Shown one piece after another: positions 1 to 10,792 of a DNA stretch of 64,000 nucleotides. The DNA lies in NCBI RefSeq assembly GCF_020921035.1, contig NC_063152.1:22146887-22210886 (forward strand), in the 5' to 3' direction. Position numbers and translations under genes: made by a program. The notes beneath the pieces are model-generated. The model was not told the origin of the DNA and ran no database searches. It worked only from the letters and a program-made list of their open reading frames with translations. This stretch comes from Rhodamnia argentea. Taxonomy: Eukaryota; Streptophyta; Magnoliopsida; Myrtales; Myrtaceae. Within the stretch, counting starts at the first letter, position 1. Every line of letters begins with the position of its first letter.

Positions 1-1296
1 TTTCGTTAGTGGACGTACCTCACCTTCAAGAGCATCTGCAGAAAACGAGGTTAGAAAATACTCAACATTTTTATCGGCTTAAGTCCTCTTAATGGTTTGG
101 TAACCATTCGTCCCCAGCGGAGTCGCCGGTCTGTCGCGACCCTTCTTCGGGCGAGGGTTAACGAGCCGATCCTTTTAGATCCAGTTGACGGCGAATCTTT
201 AGGAACGCGGGTCTCTCCCAAGACCCATTACTCGAATCACGATGTCGAGGAAATTTTTATCAAATATTGGGGTCGACCTTTGTGTGGTCGGGTGGCATGT
301 GTATAGTGTACATGCATATGGAGTCGCCACCGATCAATTATTGGAGGGTATGATCGAGAACCCTACCAAGCGGTCGGGAGAAACCGTTCGATTCTACGAG
401 AACCGGAGATTTGGGTCCGGGGACTTAGTTACGCCAAGATTTACATCGACACCCTTTCGGTTACCGAGGTTGAGTGATTTTCTAACCTAATAATTCATGC
501 AAACGAAATTTTTGGGTGAGGTAGGTTCTAACGATCTAAGGTATCATGCAAAAGGGAATTTTCTACCCTAATGGTCACAATCATGAAATTTAATGCGCAA
601 TCAAAGTAAACAAATCAATCAATCCATCAAAATATGCACATCATGTCTAATATGGCCTTATCGGCCCATGGAAAGACTTATTCGGGTGTCTGGATGGTTT
701 GGGGAAAATTTGAGGCGGAAGGCCTAGATGGGTAGAAAGGTCATTTTTTGGGGGTTGGGACCCGAAAATCACAAAATTGGGGTCTGACCAGTTGAATGTG
801 GCCATTTCCCATTTTTTGTGATTTTTTGTGATTTTTTAGAATTTTTCTAATTTTTCTAATTTTTTTGGATTTTTTATTTATTTTCTAAAAAAATGGGAAT
901 TTTCCGGATAGATATGAATCAACCCTCGAAGCCTCGAAAATTCTCGATCCAGACTATGAGAGTCCCGAATCGACCTAAACATTTTTTAGAAATTTTTTTG
1001 GGAAAATCTGGGAATTTTTATGAATTTTCTATGAATTTTGGCAATTTTTATTTTTATTTTTTAGAAATTTTATTAATTTTTTTATTAATATTCTGGACCA
1101 GGTCAAACCGGTCAACGACCGGTCAACCTGGTTCAGACCACTCGCAAGTCGCTCGAGCATTAAACGGTACCGTTTCTATTTATTAGATTTTTTTGAATTT
1201 TAGAATTCATTTTCCTAATATTCGAATATATACAAAAAGAATGGACGAGTGAGATCAACTTTGGGATTAATCTCGGCCGTCCGTGCTCATTAAACC

Positions 1297-1620
1297 AAAA
1301 CGACGCCGCATCTGTTCCAACTATTCAAAACGACGCCGCATCAAGCCTTTGAACAAACGTCACGATTCAATCCTAAATCTAATCTCAACCGTTGGCTCGC
1401 CTATGACTAAAACGACGCCGCATCAACCAATACTTCGAACAGCCACGATTGATTCTGGACTTAATCTGGACTATCCGTTCCTCCTAAGACTAAAACGACA
1501 GTGCTTCGACCTCACTACATAAAACGGCGCCGCATCAATTAAAACCTTGAACGGCCACGATCTAATCTAGACTCGTTCTGAGCCGTTCATTCCCTGTTTG
1601 CCCTAAACGACGACACACGC
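1297..1620. repeat. Short tandem array of a GC-rich 16-mer inside the LTR-like region
   Basis: The word AAAACGACGCCGCATC occurs exactly at 1297, 1327 and 1409, and in altered form at 1492, 1521 and 1604. Spacings are 30, 82, 83, 29 and 83, so 1297, 1409 and 1521 lie 112 apart. The text between also repeats (gaac-ggccacgatt-, -aatctggact-, -ccgttc-). This is a decayed tandem repeat with a higher-order 112-base period. Confidence 0.7.
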
Positions 1621-2522
1621 CTACTAAGTGAAATGGTGTCACTTTCGCATTATTATATTTTCTATATAATAAAACTAATTTTTGAAAATACAAAAAGACG
1701 ATCCAACGGCTGAGAATCAAACCTATCTAATTTCCTCAGCCGTTGGATCAAGGCCGAATCGGCTCGCTCGCGCCAACGGGCGAGCCGACCGGGCGACACC
1801 CTGGACCAATGAACTCGCGACACCTAAGCATTTTTTACTTATTGACCGCCACCTCGGCTCATCGTCTTCAACCTCGCGACGATGCAATGGACGGCCGAGG
1901 CTTCTCCGGCGAGATCTAACGGTGAGATCTCGCCGAAATGACCTCAAACCGGCGCCAATCGACTTGCACGGACCTCTAGACCAACATATCCAAAAATCAA
2001 GCAACTTCACCGAGCAGATCGTGAGTTATGAACTACGCACAGAGCATCAACTTGGAGTTTGAACATGCAGATTCAGAGCAAATCGGAGTAATTAACACAT
2101 ACACGAGCATAATAGGAGGTTTAGGAGACTTACCTCAAGCTCTGATTGAGCTCACAGTGGCTTGAATAGCTCGACCAATGTTCGACCGGACCGAACGATG
2201 TTGGAGGTTCGACTCGAGCGATTTAGGGAAAATCGATGCAAGGATAGAATGCAATCGTGGTCGGTGAAGTTCAAGCATCAAAAGGCACATGATAATTTCA
2301 ATAATCATGCTCAGAACATGAGGATGCCATGGTAGCACAAGAGAGAAATTGAAGACTCGACTCACCGCTTCGGGAGGTCTCAAGCCAAATGAGCTGTTGT
2401 GATCGTCTTACGGAAGTGCGGGCAAGCTTCTGGTGGTGGTCCGATGGCCTGATTTGGCTTAGATTGGCCGGACCGAAGTTGCGTAACCTTCGTCCGAAAC
2501 TTGAGCTAGGGCGTCGCGCGAA

Positions 2523-2560
2523 TCTCTCTCTCTCTAGCTTTCTCTCTCTTTCTCTCTCTA
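2523..2560. repeat. CT-rich low-complexity run
   Basis: An interrupted run of TCTCTC units inside the LTR-like block. No other meaning is visible. Confidence 0.7.
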
Positions 2561-3876
2561 TTCATTTGCTTGAGCGAGCACAATGAGCCTCTCCTTTTAG
2601 CTCTCGAATCTTCCTATCCTTTTATACCCAATTTTGAAATTACGCGCGCACGGGTCCGAGCTGTCCGAGCCTTCCTCGTGCCTTAGCATGTGCTGAATGG
2701 TCGCCGGACGGTGACAGAATCGATTGTGATTCCGTCTACGTTCGTTAGACCCTCAATCAATCACAAACGAGCGCGAATTTGACACGATCTGGTGAATGTT
2801 GACTTTTTCAAGCGCCGGGACTTTGACCGCTTCGTTCGCCGTGCTCCGCCGGCCATTGGCCGTGCCACCGGTGGCAATCGACTCCTCTTGACCCGAGGAA
2901 CAAAAGCCCCACGTCAATTGATCCAATTAGGGTTGAATTGGCCTTCAATTTGTTCAATGAAATCCGCCTATCAAACCTGCAACTCGTGTGCATAAATTGG
3001 GGAAGACGACACTATTTGGACCGATTTGACCGATCCGACCCGGCTGAACCGGTTCAGGCAGTGTATTTTCAAAATTAATCAAAATTGGTAGGGAATTTTC
3101 ACAATTAAACTTCAAAATTGCACTTAAGGGCCTCAATATTATTTAGAAATGTGGTTTTTCCCAAGAGTTCTCACCAATTTCTGCAAAAACCCCAAATTTT
3201 TCTAAATTCCCAATTTGGGGAAAACTTCAATTGGACGCCTAATTGATTAAATTGGACCAAGACACCCCTGCCAATCAATTTGGAATGTATGAAAACCTAG
3301 GGTGACAGTCCAATTTTGCCACAAAAGTCCCTCAATTAAAAGTAATTTCAAAAATTGGCAAGTTGAGGGACTAAATTGCAAAAATTTTGGAAGTTCTTGC
3401 CCAATTCGTGCAATTCGCGCAATCGAAGGTGCAATTGATCAAATTAAAGCTTGAAAGGACTGCAATTGAATGTCTAGACTTAAAATGTGCAAAAATTGCA
3501 AATGAAAAGACTCAATTTGTATTTTCTATGCAAATTCAATCTTTAGTGTTATGAAGGAACACCTAAAATTGAATTCAATTTTTGATTTTTATTGAGGCCA
3601 ATAAGGAGAGGGAATTAAAATAAAAATATTGGACATTTTTCTGTATTTTTGTGACCTCGAGAAGTATTTTTTATAAATTTTCTAGTATTTTTCTATTTTC
3701 CGAAAATATTAAAAAATGTGAAAAATATCAAAAATTATTTTTTGTTCAAAATTGGTTCCTTATGCTTGGCCAAGGCTACCAAACTTGATTTTTTGATTTT
3801 TTGATTTTTTATGAATTTTTGGTGAATTTTAGAAAATAAAATTAAGCAAAAATTGATTAAAAATCGGATGTCAACA

Positions 3877-5036
3877 ACAGTGCATATATTAAAATCGTCA
3901 TTTCATTACATCCTGAATAGGGTCGAATATGAGGATGTTACAGAGCTGGGGCAATGTACGCGACATGGCAACAAACGAGAAATTAAAGAATTAATTATAA
4001 TGTCTCTCCAACTACAAAATTGATTTTCGCGTATATTGCTTTTCTTTTCTTTTTGAATTTGAAAAATCGAAGTTGATTAAAAAGAAGGATTTTTTTTTTT
4101 TTGTGTTATAATCACCTACCATGCATATAGCGTCATTTTTGGTTAAATTAAATACACCCTAAGTTGTGATATTTATAGATATCCAACTAAGAATTAAGAG
4201 TGCCACACAATAGTGCCACACAATAATAATTTTTAAGTTCTTTTGCATAACCAATCACGATCAATTATTTGATAAATCTTTTGACCAAAATTGACAAAAC
4301 ACAATCTTGAAAAATCATTCACCATCTCTAGTATAAAAAAAAAATTTAAAAAAAAGAATTCACCTACTAGCTCTACACCAAAATGAAAAGAAGAAGAAGA
4401 GAAAAGCATGAAAAAAAATTTGGGAAGGACGCACATGATGACACTTCTAGAGCAGAATTTCTGCTCCAAAAGTGCTTTTGGAACATAAATCTGTTTGATA
4501 ACGTAATTTTTGGAACATAAATCTATTTGATTACACAACTTCATTTTTCTACTTTTGTAGCATTTTTGTACTTCAGAAGTAGTTTTGGAACCACTTGAAA
4601 AAGTAAGAAAAAAAAAAATACTTCTCTCCAAAAATAGAAGAATCAACTTTTACTTAAAAGCAGAAGTAGAAAAATCAATTTTTGGCGAGAAGTTGATTTC
4701 CAAAACCGAAGTGTTGCCATGCGCGCCACATCACCCAAATACTATTCCCCACCTATAATGTATGTATGTATGTATGTATGTATGTATGCACACATAAAAA
4801 TAGTATATTCATTTAAAATTACACATAAAATCTTATGCTCTACAAAATATATTTTAACTAGAAATGGACTCGAGATTACGTGCAAACTTTGGAATAATAG
4901 AAAGAAGAACAACCCTGAACAATATATTTGGATTTGAGTGGAGCGAATGATGTTTATCATAATCATTGATCACGGCCGTGAAAGCTCATATGAACTCTCA
5001 CATAATCAACGGTTAGGATGCATCGCTTGAGCGGTC
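3877..5036. other. Intergenic AT-rich stretch with repeat debris
   Basis: No gene is supported. It contains poly-T runs (about 4090), a 13-base word agtgccacacaat twice in a row (about 4199-4224), and a 32-base tandem pair beginning ttttggaacataaatct at 4476 and 4508. The 4437-4480 part (agcagaatttctgctcc) resembles text in the copy-B-only insertion at 31616-32104, suggesting a related repeat family. The promoter of the PPR gene at 5037 must lie near its right side, but I see no convincing TATA box. Confidence 0.5.
4761..4788. repeat. (TATG)7 microsatellite
   Basis: Seven uninterrupted TATG units, about 250 bases upstream of the PPR start codon. Length polymorphism would be expected. Confidence 0.95.
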
Positions 5037-7037
5037 GTGCATTCCGGCAAGAATTTCCCGTGTCAAGGAGTTGTAACAAAACGGAAGATCGAGAACAAAC
5101 CGAAACTGAGAGCGTACAGTGGCAAATCGCTCAGTTATAGCCGATGCGACGAGCATGATCTCATGCGCTCTAAGCGTCCCTCGTCTCTGAGCCTCCTTTA
5201 TTCTGCATTGTCTTCACCACCAACCTCACGTTCTCACCCAACAACCAGGTCTTACTGTTCCTTGACTGCCACCTCGCCGCCATGTTCGGAGACTCCCAAA
5301 CCTTCCATTACCGACCAATGCATCACGCTCTTTCAATCCTGCGCCTCCTCCATATGCGAGGTGAAGCAGATACACGCGTTCTGCATTCGACACGGTGCTC
5401 CGCTCGCCGACCCAGACCTCGGGAAGCACCTCGTCCTCAAGATCGTGCGTCTCTCTGGGCCCATGGGCTATGCCCACCAGGTGTTTGATCAAATTCGATG
5501 CCCCAGTATTTTCGCTTGGAACACCATGATCAGAGGCTTCGCTGAGAGCGAGTATCCGAGGCCGGCGACCCAGTTGTACCGCAGTATGCGTGCGTCTGGT
5601 GTCGAACCAGACACGCACACTTACCCGTTTCTTCTGAAAGCCATTGCTAAGTCAACGGACGTGAAGGAAGGTGAGCAGGTACATTCTGGTTGTATAAAAA
5701 ATGGGTTCGAGTCGTTGATCTACGTCCAGAACGCTTTGGTTCATATGTATGCTTCGAGTGGTGATTCGGAGAGCGCGCACAAGATGTTTGTATTAATGCC
5801 TGAAAGAGATCTTGTGGCTTGGAATACTGTCATTAAAGGGTTTGCTCTAAATGGGAGACCTAATGAGGCTTTGACACTTTACAGAGATATGGAGTTGGAG
5901 TTCATTGAGCCGGATGGGTTTACCATGGTCAGCTTGATCACTGCTTGTGCTGAACTTGGGGCTTTGGCATTGGGCCGGAGGATACATGTGTATATGACAA
6001 AGGTGGGTCTGACTAAGAATTTGCATGTTAATAACACCCTTTTGGACCTCTATGCAAAATGTGGCAGCATAAGGGAGGCGCAAAGATTGTTCAACGAGAT
6101 GCATGAGAAGAATGTGGTATCATGGACGTGTTTAATTGCTGGGTTGGCAGTTAATGGATTTGGTAAAGAAGCACTTGAGCTTTTCAGCGAATTGGAAAGA
6201 GAAGGATTGGTGCCAACGGAGATCACTTTCGTCGGAGTCTTGTATGCTTGTAGCCACTGTGGGTTGGTTGACAAGGGTTTTGAATACTTCAAGCGGATGA
6301 AAGAGGAATTCCATGTTGTGCCTAGGATTGAACACTATGGTTGCATGGTTGATTTATTGGGTCGAGCAGGTTTGGTTGAGCGAGCACGCACATTCATACA
6401 GGATATGGAGTTGCAACCCAATGCCGTAATTTGGAGGATCTTATTGGCGGCATGCACAATACATGGGCATTTGGCTTTGGCAGAGGCTGCAAGAGCTGAA
6501 ATCTTGCAGTTAGAGCCTAAGCACAGTGGGGACTATGTGCTGCTCTCAAATCTCTATGCTTTGGAGCGTCGTTGGTCTGATGTGCAAAAAGTGAGGAAGG
6601 AAATGGCAAGCGAAGGAGTCAGGAAAGCTCCCGGGCATAGCCTTGTTGAGTTGGGAAATAAGGTTCATGAATTTACTATGGGCGATAAATCTCATCCTCA
6701 GAGTGAGGCAATATATTTGAAGCTAGCGGAGATCACACAGTTGCTAAAATTGGAAGGTTACGTCCCTCAAACCTTAAACGTCTTCGTGGATATAGAGGAG
6801 GAGGAAAAGGAGAATGCTTTGTCTTATCACAGCGAGAAGATTGCGGTGGCATTCATGCTCATCAACACTGGACCAGGTACTCCTATTACGGTCATGAAGA
6901 ATTTGAGGATATGTGCAGATTGTCATTTGGCAATCAAACTGATTTCGAAGATTTACGATAGGGAGATTGTTGTGAGGGATCGTAGTCGATTTCATCATTT
7001 TAGGGGTGGCGCTTGTTCTTGTAAGGAGTATTGGTAA
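5037..7037 (+). CDS. PLS-class DYW pentatricopeptide repeat protein (At4g21065-like)
   Basis: A 666-residue intronless gene. It reads through a run of PPR repeats (for example WNTMIRGF, WNTVIKGF, VSWTCLIAGL), then the E region with the PG-box words KAPGHSLVELGNKVHEF and GDKSHPQ, then a DYW domain with the deaminase-like HSEK (H598, E600) and CADC (C626, C629) and the tail CSCKEYW. The last triplet is EYW instead of DYW. The family binds organelle RNA and often edits C to U; the metal ligands are present, so activity is plausible. From memory it follows Arabidopsis At4g21065 closely along most of its length. The frame starts at 5037, but M43 (5163) begins an Arg/Ser-rich leader (MRSKRPSSLSLLYSALSS) that looks like a mitochondrial targeting peptide and may be the true start. 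The last 541 bases belong to the duplicated segment and recur at 18739-19279. Confidence 0.92.
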   Translation: MHSGKNFPCQGVVTKRKIENKPKLRAYSGKSLSYSRCDEHDLMRSKRPSSLSLLYSALSSPPTSRSHPTTRSYCSLTATSPPCSETPKPSITDQCITLFQSCASSICEVKQIHAFCIRHGAPLADPDLGKHLVLKIVRLSGPMGYAHQVFDQIRCPSIFAWNTMIRGFAESEYPRPATQLYRSMRASGVEPDTHTYPFLLKAIAKSTDVKEGEQVHSGCIKNGFESLIYVQNALVHMYASSGDSESAHKMFVLMPERDLVAWNTVIKGFALNGRPNEALTLYRDMELEFIEPDGFTMVSLITACAELGALALGRRIHVYMTKVGLTKNLHVNNTLLDLYAKCGSIREAQRLFNEMHEKNVVSWTCLIAGLAVNGFGKEALELFSELEREGLVPTEITFVGVLYACSHCGLVDKGFEYFKRMKEEFHVVPRIEHYGCMVDLLGRAGLVERARTFIQDMELQPNAVIWRILLAACTIHGHLALAEAARAEILQLEPKHSGDYVLLSNLYALERRWSDVQKVRKEMASEGVRKAPGHSLVELGNKVHEFTMGDKSHPQSEAIYLKLAEITQLLKLEGYVPQTLNVFVDIEEEEKENALSYHSEKIAVAFMLINTGPGTPITVMKNLRICADCHLAIKLISKIYDREIVVRDRSRFHHFRGGACSCKEYW

Positions 7038-7860
7038 TATTCGGAATCATTATTTGGATATGTCTTACCTATACAACAAAAGTTATTTGCCCAACACTTG
7101 ATGAAATAAATGTGACGGACAAAAAGCAAGTTGCAGTTAGCTCTATCTTATCTCCCTTTTTACTCGTCTAACTAGTGGTGGTAATGAAACACAGCAGCAA
7201 ATCTGAAAGAAAAACGATGGTACATAGCTTCTGTAGTACCAGCAATGTTAAATTGATATATTGACGCTTGACCCAGCAGCATACGTTCCATGATTGAGTT
7301 TTTGATTGGTTAATGTGCAACTAAAACATTCAAGCTCTTTTCCGTCCTAGTGCAATTGATACTTGTCATATTTGGCTTGAACTTTCTCAGAGTTCCTTTC
7401 ATTGGTTCATTTTGTTGGTTTCATAGAGGTGTTAATATGGGTCTTTGACCCACTTTTTAACTCGCTTTTATTCACTTAGGTTATACATGGATTCAGTTTA
7501 GGCTTATAAAGTTTGTTAAAAAACTGGTCTCAACACAACTCATTTTCAGCCCGTGGCCTGCAGCTTCTCGAGCACCCACTTGTAAATGGGCTTCAATTCA
7601 AGTACATTAATTTATACGCTTTCTTTATTTTTTTTTATAAATAAAACAAAGAAAGAAAAAAAGAAAAATTGTTCTAGAATAGTGGTCGGAAAAATTAAAA
7701 GTAAAAAATTATTTTTATCTATTTTTTAAAAATAATTTATTAAAAAATTTAAAAAAAAAATCCATTGTATGAAAGCGTTTTAGCAATAACATTTTTTTAA
7801 TAAATTATAAAAAATAAATATTTCATAGTTTAGTTAAATATAGAAGCATTTAAGAAATAT

Positions 7861-8002
7861 GGATTGGGTCGGGTATGGGTTGGATTGTGTCCGGTATGAG
7901 TCGTTCGATTTATATTATATGAAAATGGGTCAAAACGAGTTGAATGGTTCAATACGAATCGAACTATATTCGACCAAGTTTGAACCCAACCCGACCCGAC
8001 CC
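7861..8002. repeat. Foldback (hairpin-forming) repeat, copy A
   Basis: The left arm ggattgggtcgggtatgggt pairs with the right arm near 7984-8002 (cccaacccgacccgaccc). Such GGGT/ACCC foldbacks are common plant MITE-like units. The copy-B counterpart is at 20176-20325, with extra ccaac units in the right arm. Confidence 0.6.
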
Positions 8003-8778
8003 ATTCATTTGGCACTTCTTATTCATACGACTTGTGACTTATGTTTAGTGGAACTAGAGTGGTTTATTTTGTTTCTATTTCTTGTTTGATATTGGAGCTT
8101 TTGCGCATGGTCGTTGCTTTGGTCTTAAATTTAACAGCTTAAATTTAGAACCGAAATGTTATTGTAAGTCTTCAAAAATCTTCTTGGTTTTTCATAGGAA
8201 AGCCTCGACTTTTCTGAAATAGCATAGATAGTGGATAGGTATTTCCCTTGCCAAGTACAATTGACTCGGTTACAATGTTAGAAAATATGATCGAATGGGA
8301 TGAATATCAGAATCCAACTTTGAGGCATAACAACACTCTATTTAAAGATTTATTTGCCCCACGACATTGCTAATGGTTATTGGCAAATATTCTCCATGAT
8401 ACAACAAATTCTAAAGGAGAATAGCATATAGCAATTTTGATATTTTTCCAAGATCTCTCAAGGGAAATAATTAAAAAAAATGACGGTGTATTTTTAAAAA
8501 AGAAAAACGAAAGTAGAAGTTGAGATTCCGAAAATGAACAGAGTCGCTCAATATATAATAGTTGAAAGAAGACAACTTTTCATGTCCGAAAAGTGTCATT
8601 CGATCGCAACTACATGTATCCAAACAACAGTTAATTTAAGACTCACTATTTCGTGTCTAAAGAGAAGTTAATTTGGACACAACTCTTCGTTGTCCGAAAA
8701 ACACTTTATTCGGACACAATTCTTCATTGTTTGAAAACCGCCTCGTCTGAAAGATTGCAACTCTTGGACATAAATAAT

Positions 8779-8922
8779 TAATTAAAATTCAAAAAATAAA
8801 TTTAATAAAATAACTGCAAATCCTACATACACTCTTTTGTTAGGAATCAATAATTAAAATTCAAAAAATAAATTTAATAAAATAACTGCAAATCCTACGT
8901 ACACTCTTTTGTTAGGAATCAA
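8779..8922. repeat. 72-base direct tandem duplication, copy A
   Basis: Two head-to-tail units, 8779-8850 and 8851-8922, nearly identical (catacactc versus cgtacactc). It is also present in copy B at 21105-21248, so it predates the large duplication. Confidence 0.85.
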
Positions 8923-9209
8923 CAATTTATTTTAATTATAATCTCAAAAAAATAAAAATAAATTGATAAGTGCACCTAATAATCAGGTAGGTATGGTGGG
9001 GTCTAGCCCACTTACCTATTTCTCTTTTTATTGAAGTATTACAATAGCATTCTAATTTATAAACGGACTTGCAATCTTCCATCTCTTCTACATGGGACAC
9101 AATAAAAAGCACTTATGTTTGCCTTTTCAAACAAACTTCAACATAGAATGCTAAATCGAGACGCAAACATCACAGGCAAAATGGAAGGATGGGGTTTGGG
9201 CAATATTTC

Positions 9210-10766
9210 TCATTCCTTCGCATGCCTCGCCGAAGCTAGCACAGAGTTCGCATGTTCTTGCACCACCTTCCACGCCATGGCTACGTGCCTCTCTGTCACC
9301 AGCGCGCCACCGACACAGAACCGTATGGCATAGATGCCTCCGACCAATGCATGAGTCATGAAGGCCCGGCCTGAAGCATTAACAGCTTCAAGCAACCGTG
9401 CATTAAGCCTGTTCACCTCTTCTGCCTTCCACGCTTCACCGTGTCTGTTTTCAAGCACATGACCAATTGTCATGTTATCGATTACTGCAGAAGGATGAAT
9501 CCTGAAGCAGATCATTGCGAAATGTCTAGGGAAAGCAATTTCGAATCGGCCATCTTCCACCACGAGCTCCCCGAAAAACTTTGCCAATCCACAGTGGTTC
9601 CTGATGTGATTTCTCAGGTTGTGTTCTCCATAGCTTCTTAGTACAAGCCACAACTTCAATGCCCTGAACCTCCGGCTGAGAGAAAGTTGCCAATCTTTGT
9701 AGTCCACCACTTGTTTTGAATCGGTTGCCTCATTCTTGAGGTACTCTGGGTCTGTTGATAGGGACTTTACTAGGGCACTTGGATCTTTTAGCCAGAGACA
9801 GCAACAATCAAGAGGGGTCAATAACCACTTGTGCGCATTGAAGCTAAATGAGTCAGCAAGCTCAACCCCATTGATGAGTTTCCTGTACTCTGGGCATATG
9901 CAAGATGCCCCTGCGTAGGCAGCATCTACATGAACCCACATGCCAAATTCGTTAGCGATCTTGCATAGAGGTGTCAGTGGATCCACCGCTGTGATCGCTG
10001 TCGTCCCGACGGTGGCGCACAAGTATAATGGAATTAGTCCCCTGTCAATATCCGAATAGATTACGTTCCTTAGCGAGTCTGGTGACAGGCCAAACGATGT
10101 CGACCAGGTCGTCTTTATGGTTCGGAAGTTCTGCGGGTCGATTCCCACGATCCGAGCTGCTTTCTGGAACGAACAATGTGTTTGGTCCGAACCATAGACG
10201 ACGAGCTTTGTGATAGAATCCTGTCCTAATCTTCTCAGGATCTTATCTCTTGCAGAAGTCAGGGTGCAAATAATGGCCTCGCAAGTATTTCCTTGGATGA
10301 CCCCCCCACCGTGTCCTGAGAAAAGGAATGACGTCGGCAAATCGAGCAATTTCCCTAGCCAGTCCATGACTAGGCTCTCCAGCTCGGTCGCGGCGGGGGA
10401 CGAGAACCAGTTGAATCCTGCCACATTAAACCCACTGCAAAGCATCTCGCCAAGCATCCCCGGGATGCTAAAACCGGTTTGGAAGTAGGCGAAGAAGTTG
10501 GGACTTTGCCAATGAGTCAGACCTGGCACAATGTACTGATCTATATCATGAAGTATGGTTTCTATAGATTCTTGATCGGATGGAGCGGAATCTGGGAGGC
10601 ATTTGGAAAGATATCCTGGCTCAACTCGGCTGACGACCGGGTACTTTTCAATATTTTCATAGTAGTCGGCTAGGAAGTCTATGATCATGTGTCCCTGACG
10701 CCTGAATTCATCAGGATCAAGTAGATTCATGATCTTGCTTCTGTTTTTTGAGGAGATGCTCATCAC
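9210..10766 (-). CDS. TYDC: Aromatic L-amino acid decarboxylase, tyrosine/DOPA type, copy A
   Basis: A 518-residue intronless PLP enzyme of the group II decarboxylase family. It removes the carboxyl group of tyrosine or DOPA to give tyramine or dopamine, normally in the cytosol. Visible landmarks: [21 protein letters not shown] at the N-terminus, PLP-stacking His197 (SDQTHCSF), Asp281 (HVDAAYAG), Schiff-base Lys313 (NAHKW), catalytic-loop Tyr342 (DPEYLKN) and Ser364 (WQLSLSRRF). Tyr342 marks a decarboxylase and not an aldehyde synthase, which usually has Phe there; Ser364 is the residue that favours phenolic over indolic substrates. Unlike copy B it reads Q-T-G at 96-98 where copy B has P-S-S, at the position of human DDC Pro81-Thr82. 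It differs from copy B at 14 residues in all. The frame opens with two Met; M13 (10730) is an alternative start if the close TATA box is used. No break is seen. Confidence 0.93.
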   Translation of the reverse strand: MMSISSKNRSKIMNLLDPDEFRRQGHMIIDFLADYYENIEKYPVVSRVEPGYLSKCLPDSAPSDQESIETILHDIDQYIVPGLTHWQSPNFFAYFQTGFSIPGMLGEMLCSGFNVAGFNWFSSPAATELESLVMDWLGKLLDLPTSFLFSGHGGGVIQGNTCEAIICTLTSARDKILRRLGQDSITKLVVYGSDQTHCSFQKAARIVGIDPQNFRTIKTTWSTSFGLSPDSLRNVIYSDIDRGLIPLYLCATVGTTAITAVDPLTPLCKIANEFGMWVHVDAAYAGASCICPEYRKLINGVELADSFSFNAHKWLLTPLDCCCLWLKDPSALVKSLSTDPEYLKNEATDSKQVVDYKDWQLSLSRRFRALKLWLVLRSYGEHNLRNHIRNHCGLAKFFGELVVEDGRFEIAFPRHFAMICFRIHPSAVIDNMTIGHVLENRHGEAWKAEEVNRLNARLLEAVNASGRAFMTHALVGGIYAIRFCVGGALVTERHVAMAWKVVQEHANSVLASARHAKE

Positions 10767-10785
10767 ATTCGGATTGGATGCTTCC

Positions 10786-10792
10786 TATATAT
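10786..10792 (-). promoter_or_regulatory. TATA-box-like ATATATA upstream of decarboxylase copy A
   Basis: On the minus strand it reads ATATATA about 20 bases before the first ATG. With a normal 30-base spacing, transcription would start inside the first codons and M13 would then be used. The same word is at 23149-23155 in copy B. It is a weak call from sequence alone. Confidence 0.35.

Larger units (their letters stand above)
1..3876. mobile_element. LTR-retrotransposon-derived sequence (probably part of an LTR)
   Basis: No gene is readable here: the open frames are short and match nothing I know. The block ends with CGGATGTCAACA, whose reverse complement TGTTGACATCCG has the TG start typical of plant Ty3/Gypsy LTRs of the Tat/Ogre kind. 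Near 321 the words gagtcgccacc and, around 410-440, gggtccggggacttagttacg-like text also recur in such elements. The 840-1080 and 3580-3860 stretches are T-rich. No gag, protease or reverse transcriptase frame and no second LTR are seen, so this is either one long LTR cut by the window edge or a decayed remnant. Orientation is uncertain, most likely minus if 3876 is the LTR start. Confidence 0.45.
7038..9209. other. Intergenic: PPR 3' flank, foldback, tandem repeat
   Basis: No gene. AATAAA at 7105-7110, 68 bases after the PPR stop, is a plausible poly(A) signal. A foldback lies at 7861-8002 and a 72-base tandem pair at 8779-8922. The rest is AT-rich and matches 19280-21572 in copy B. For the minus-strand decarboxylase, TTTATT at 9027-9032 (AATAAA on its strand) is a possible poly(A) signal that copy B lacks at the same place. 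Confidence 0.6.

Noticed and set aside
4233..4646. A 137-residue minus-strand frame
   Set aside because: Low-complexity Phe-rich translation of AT-rich repeat DNA.
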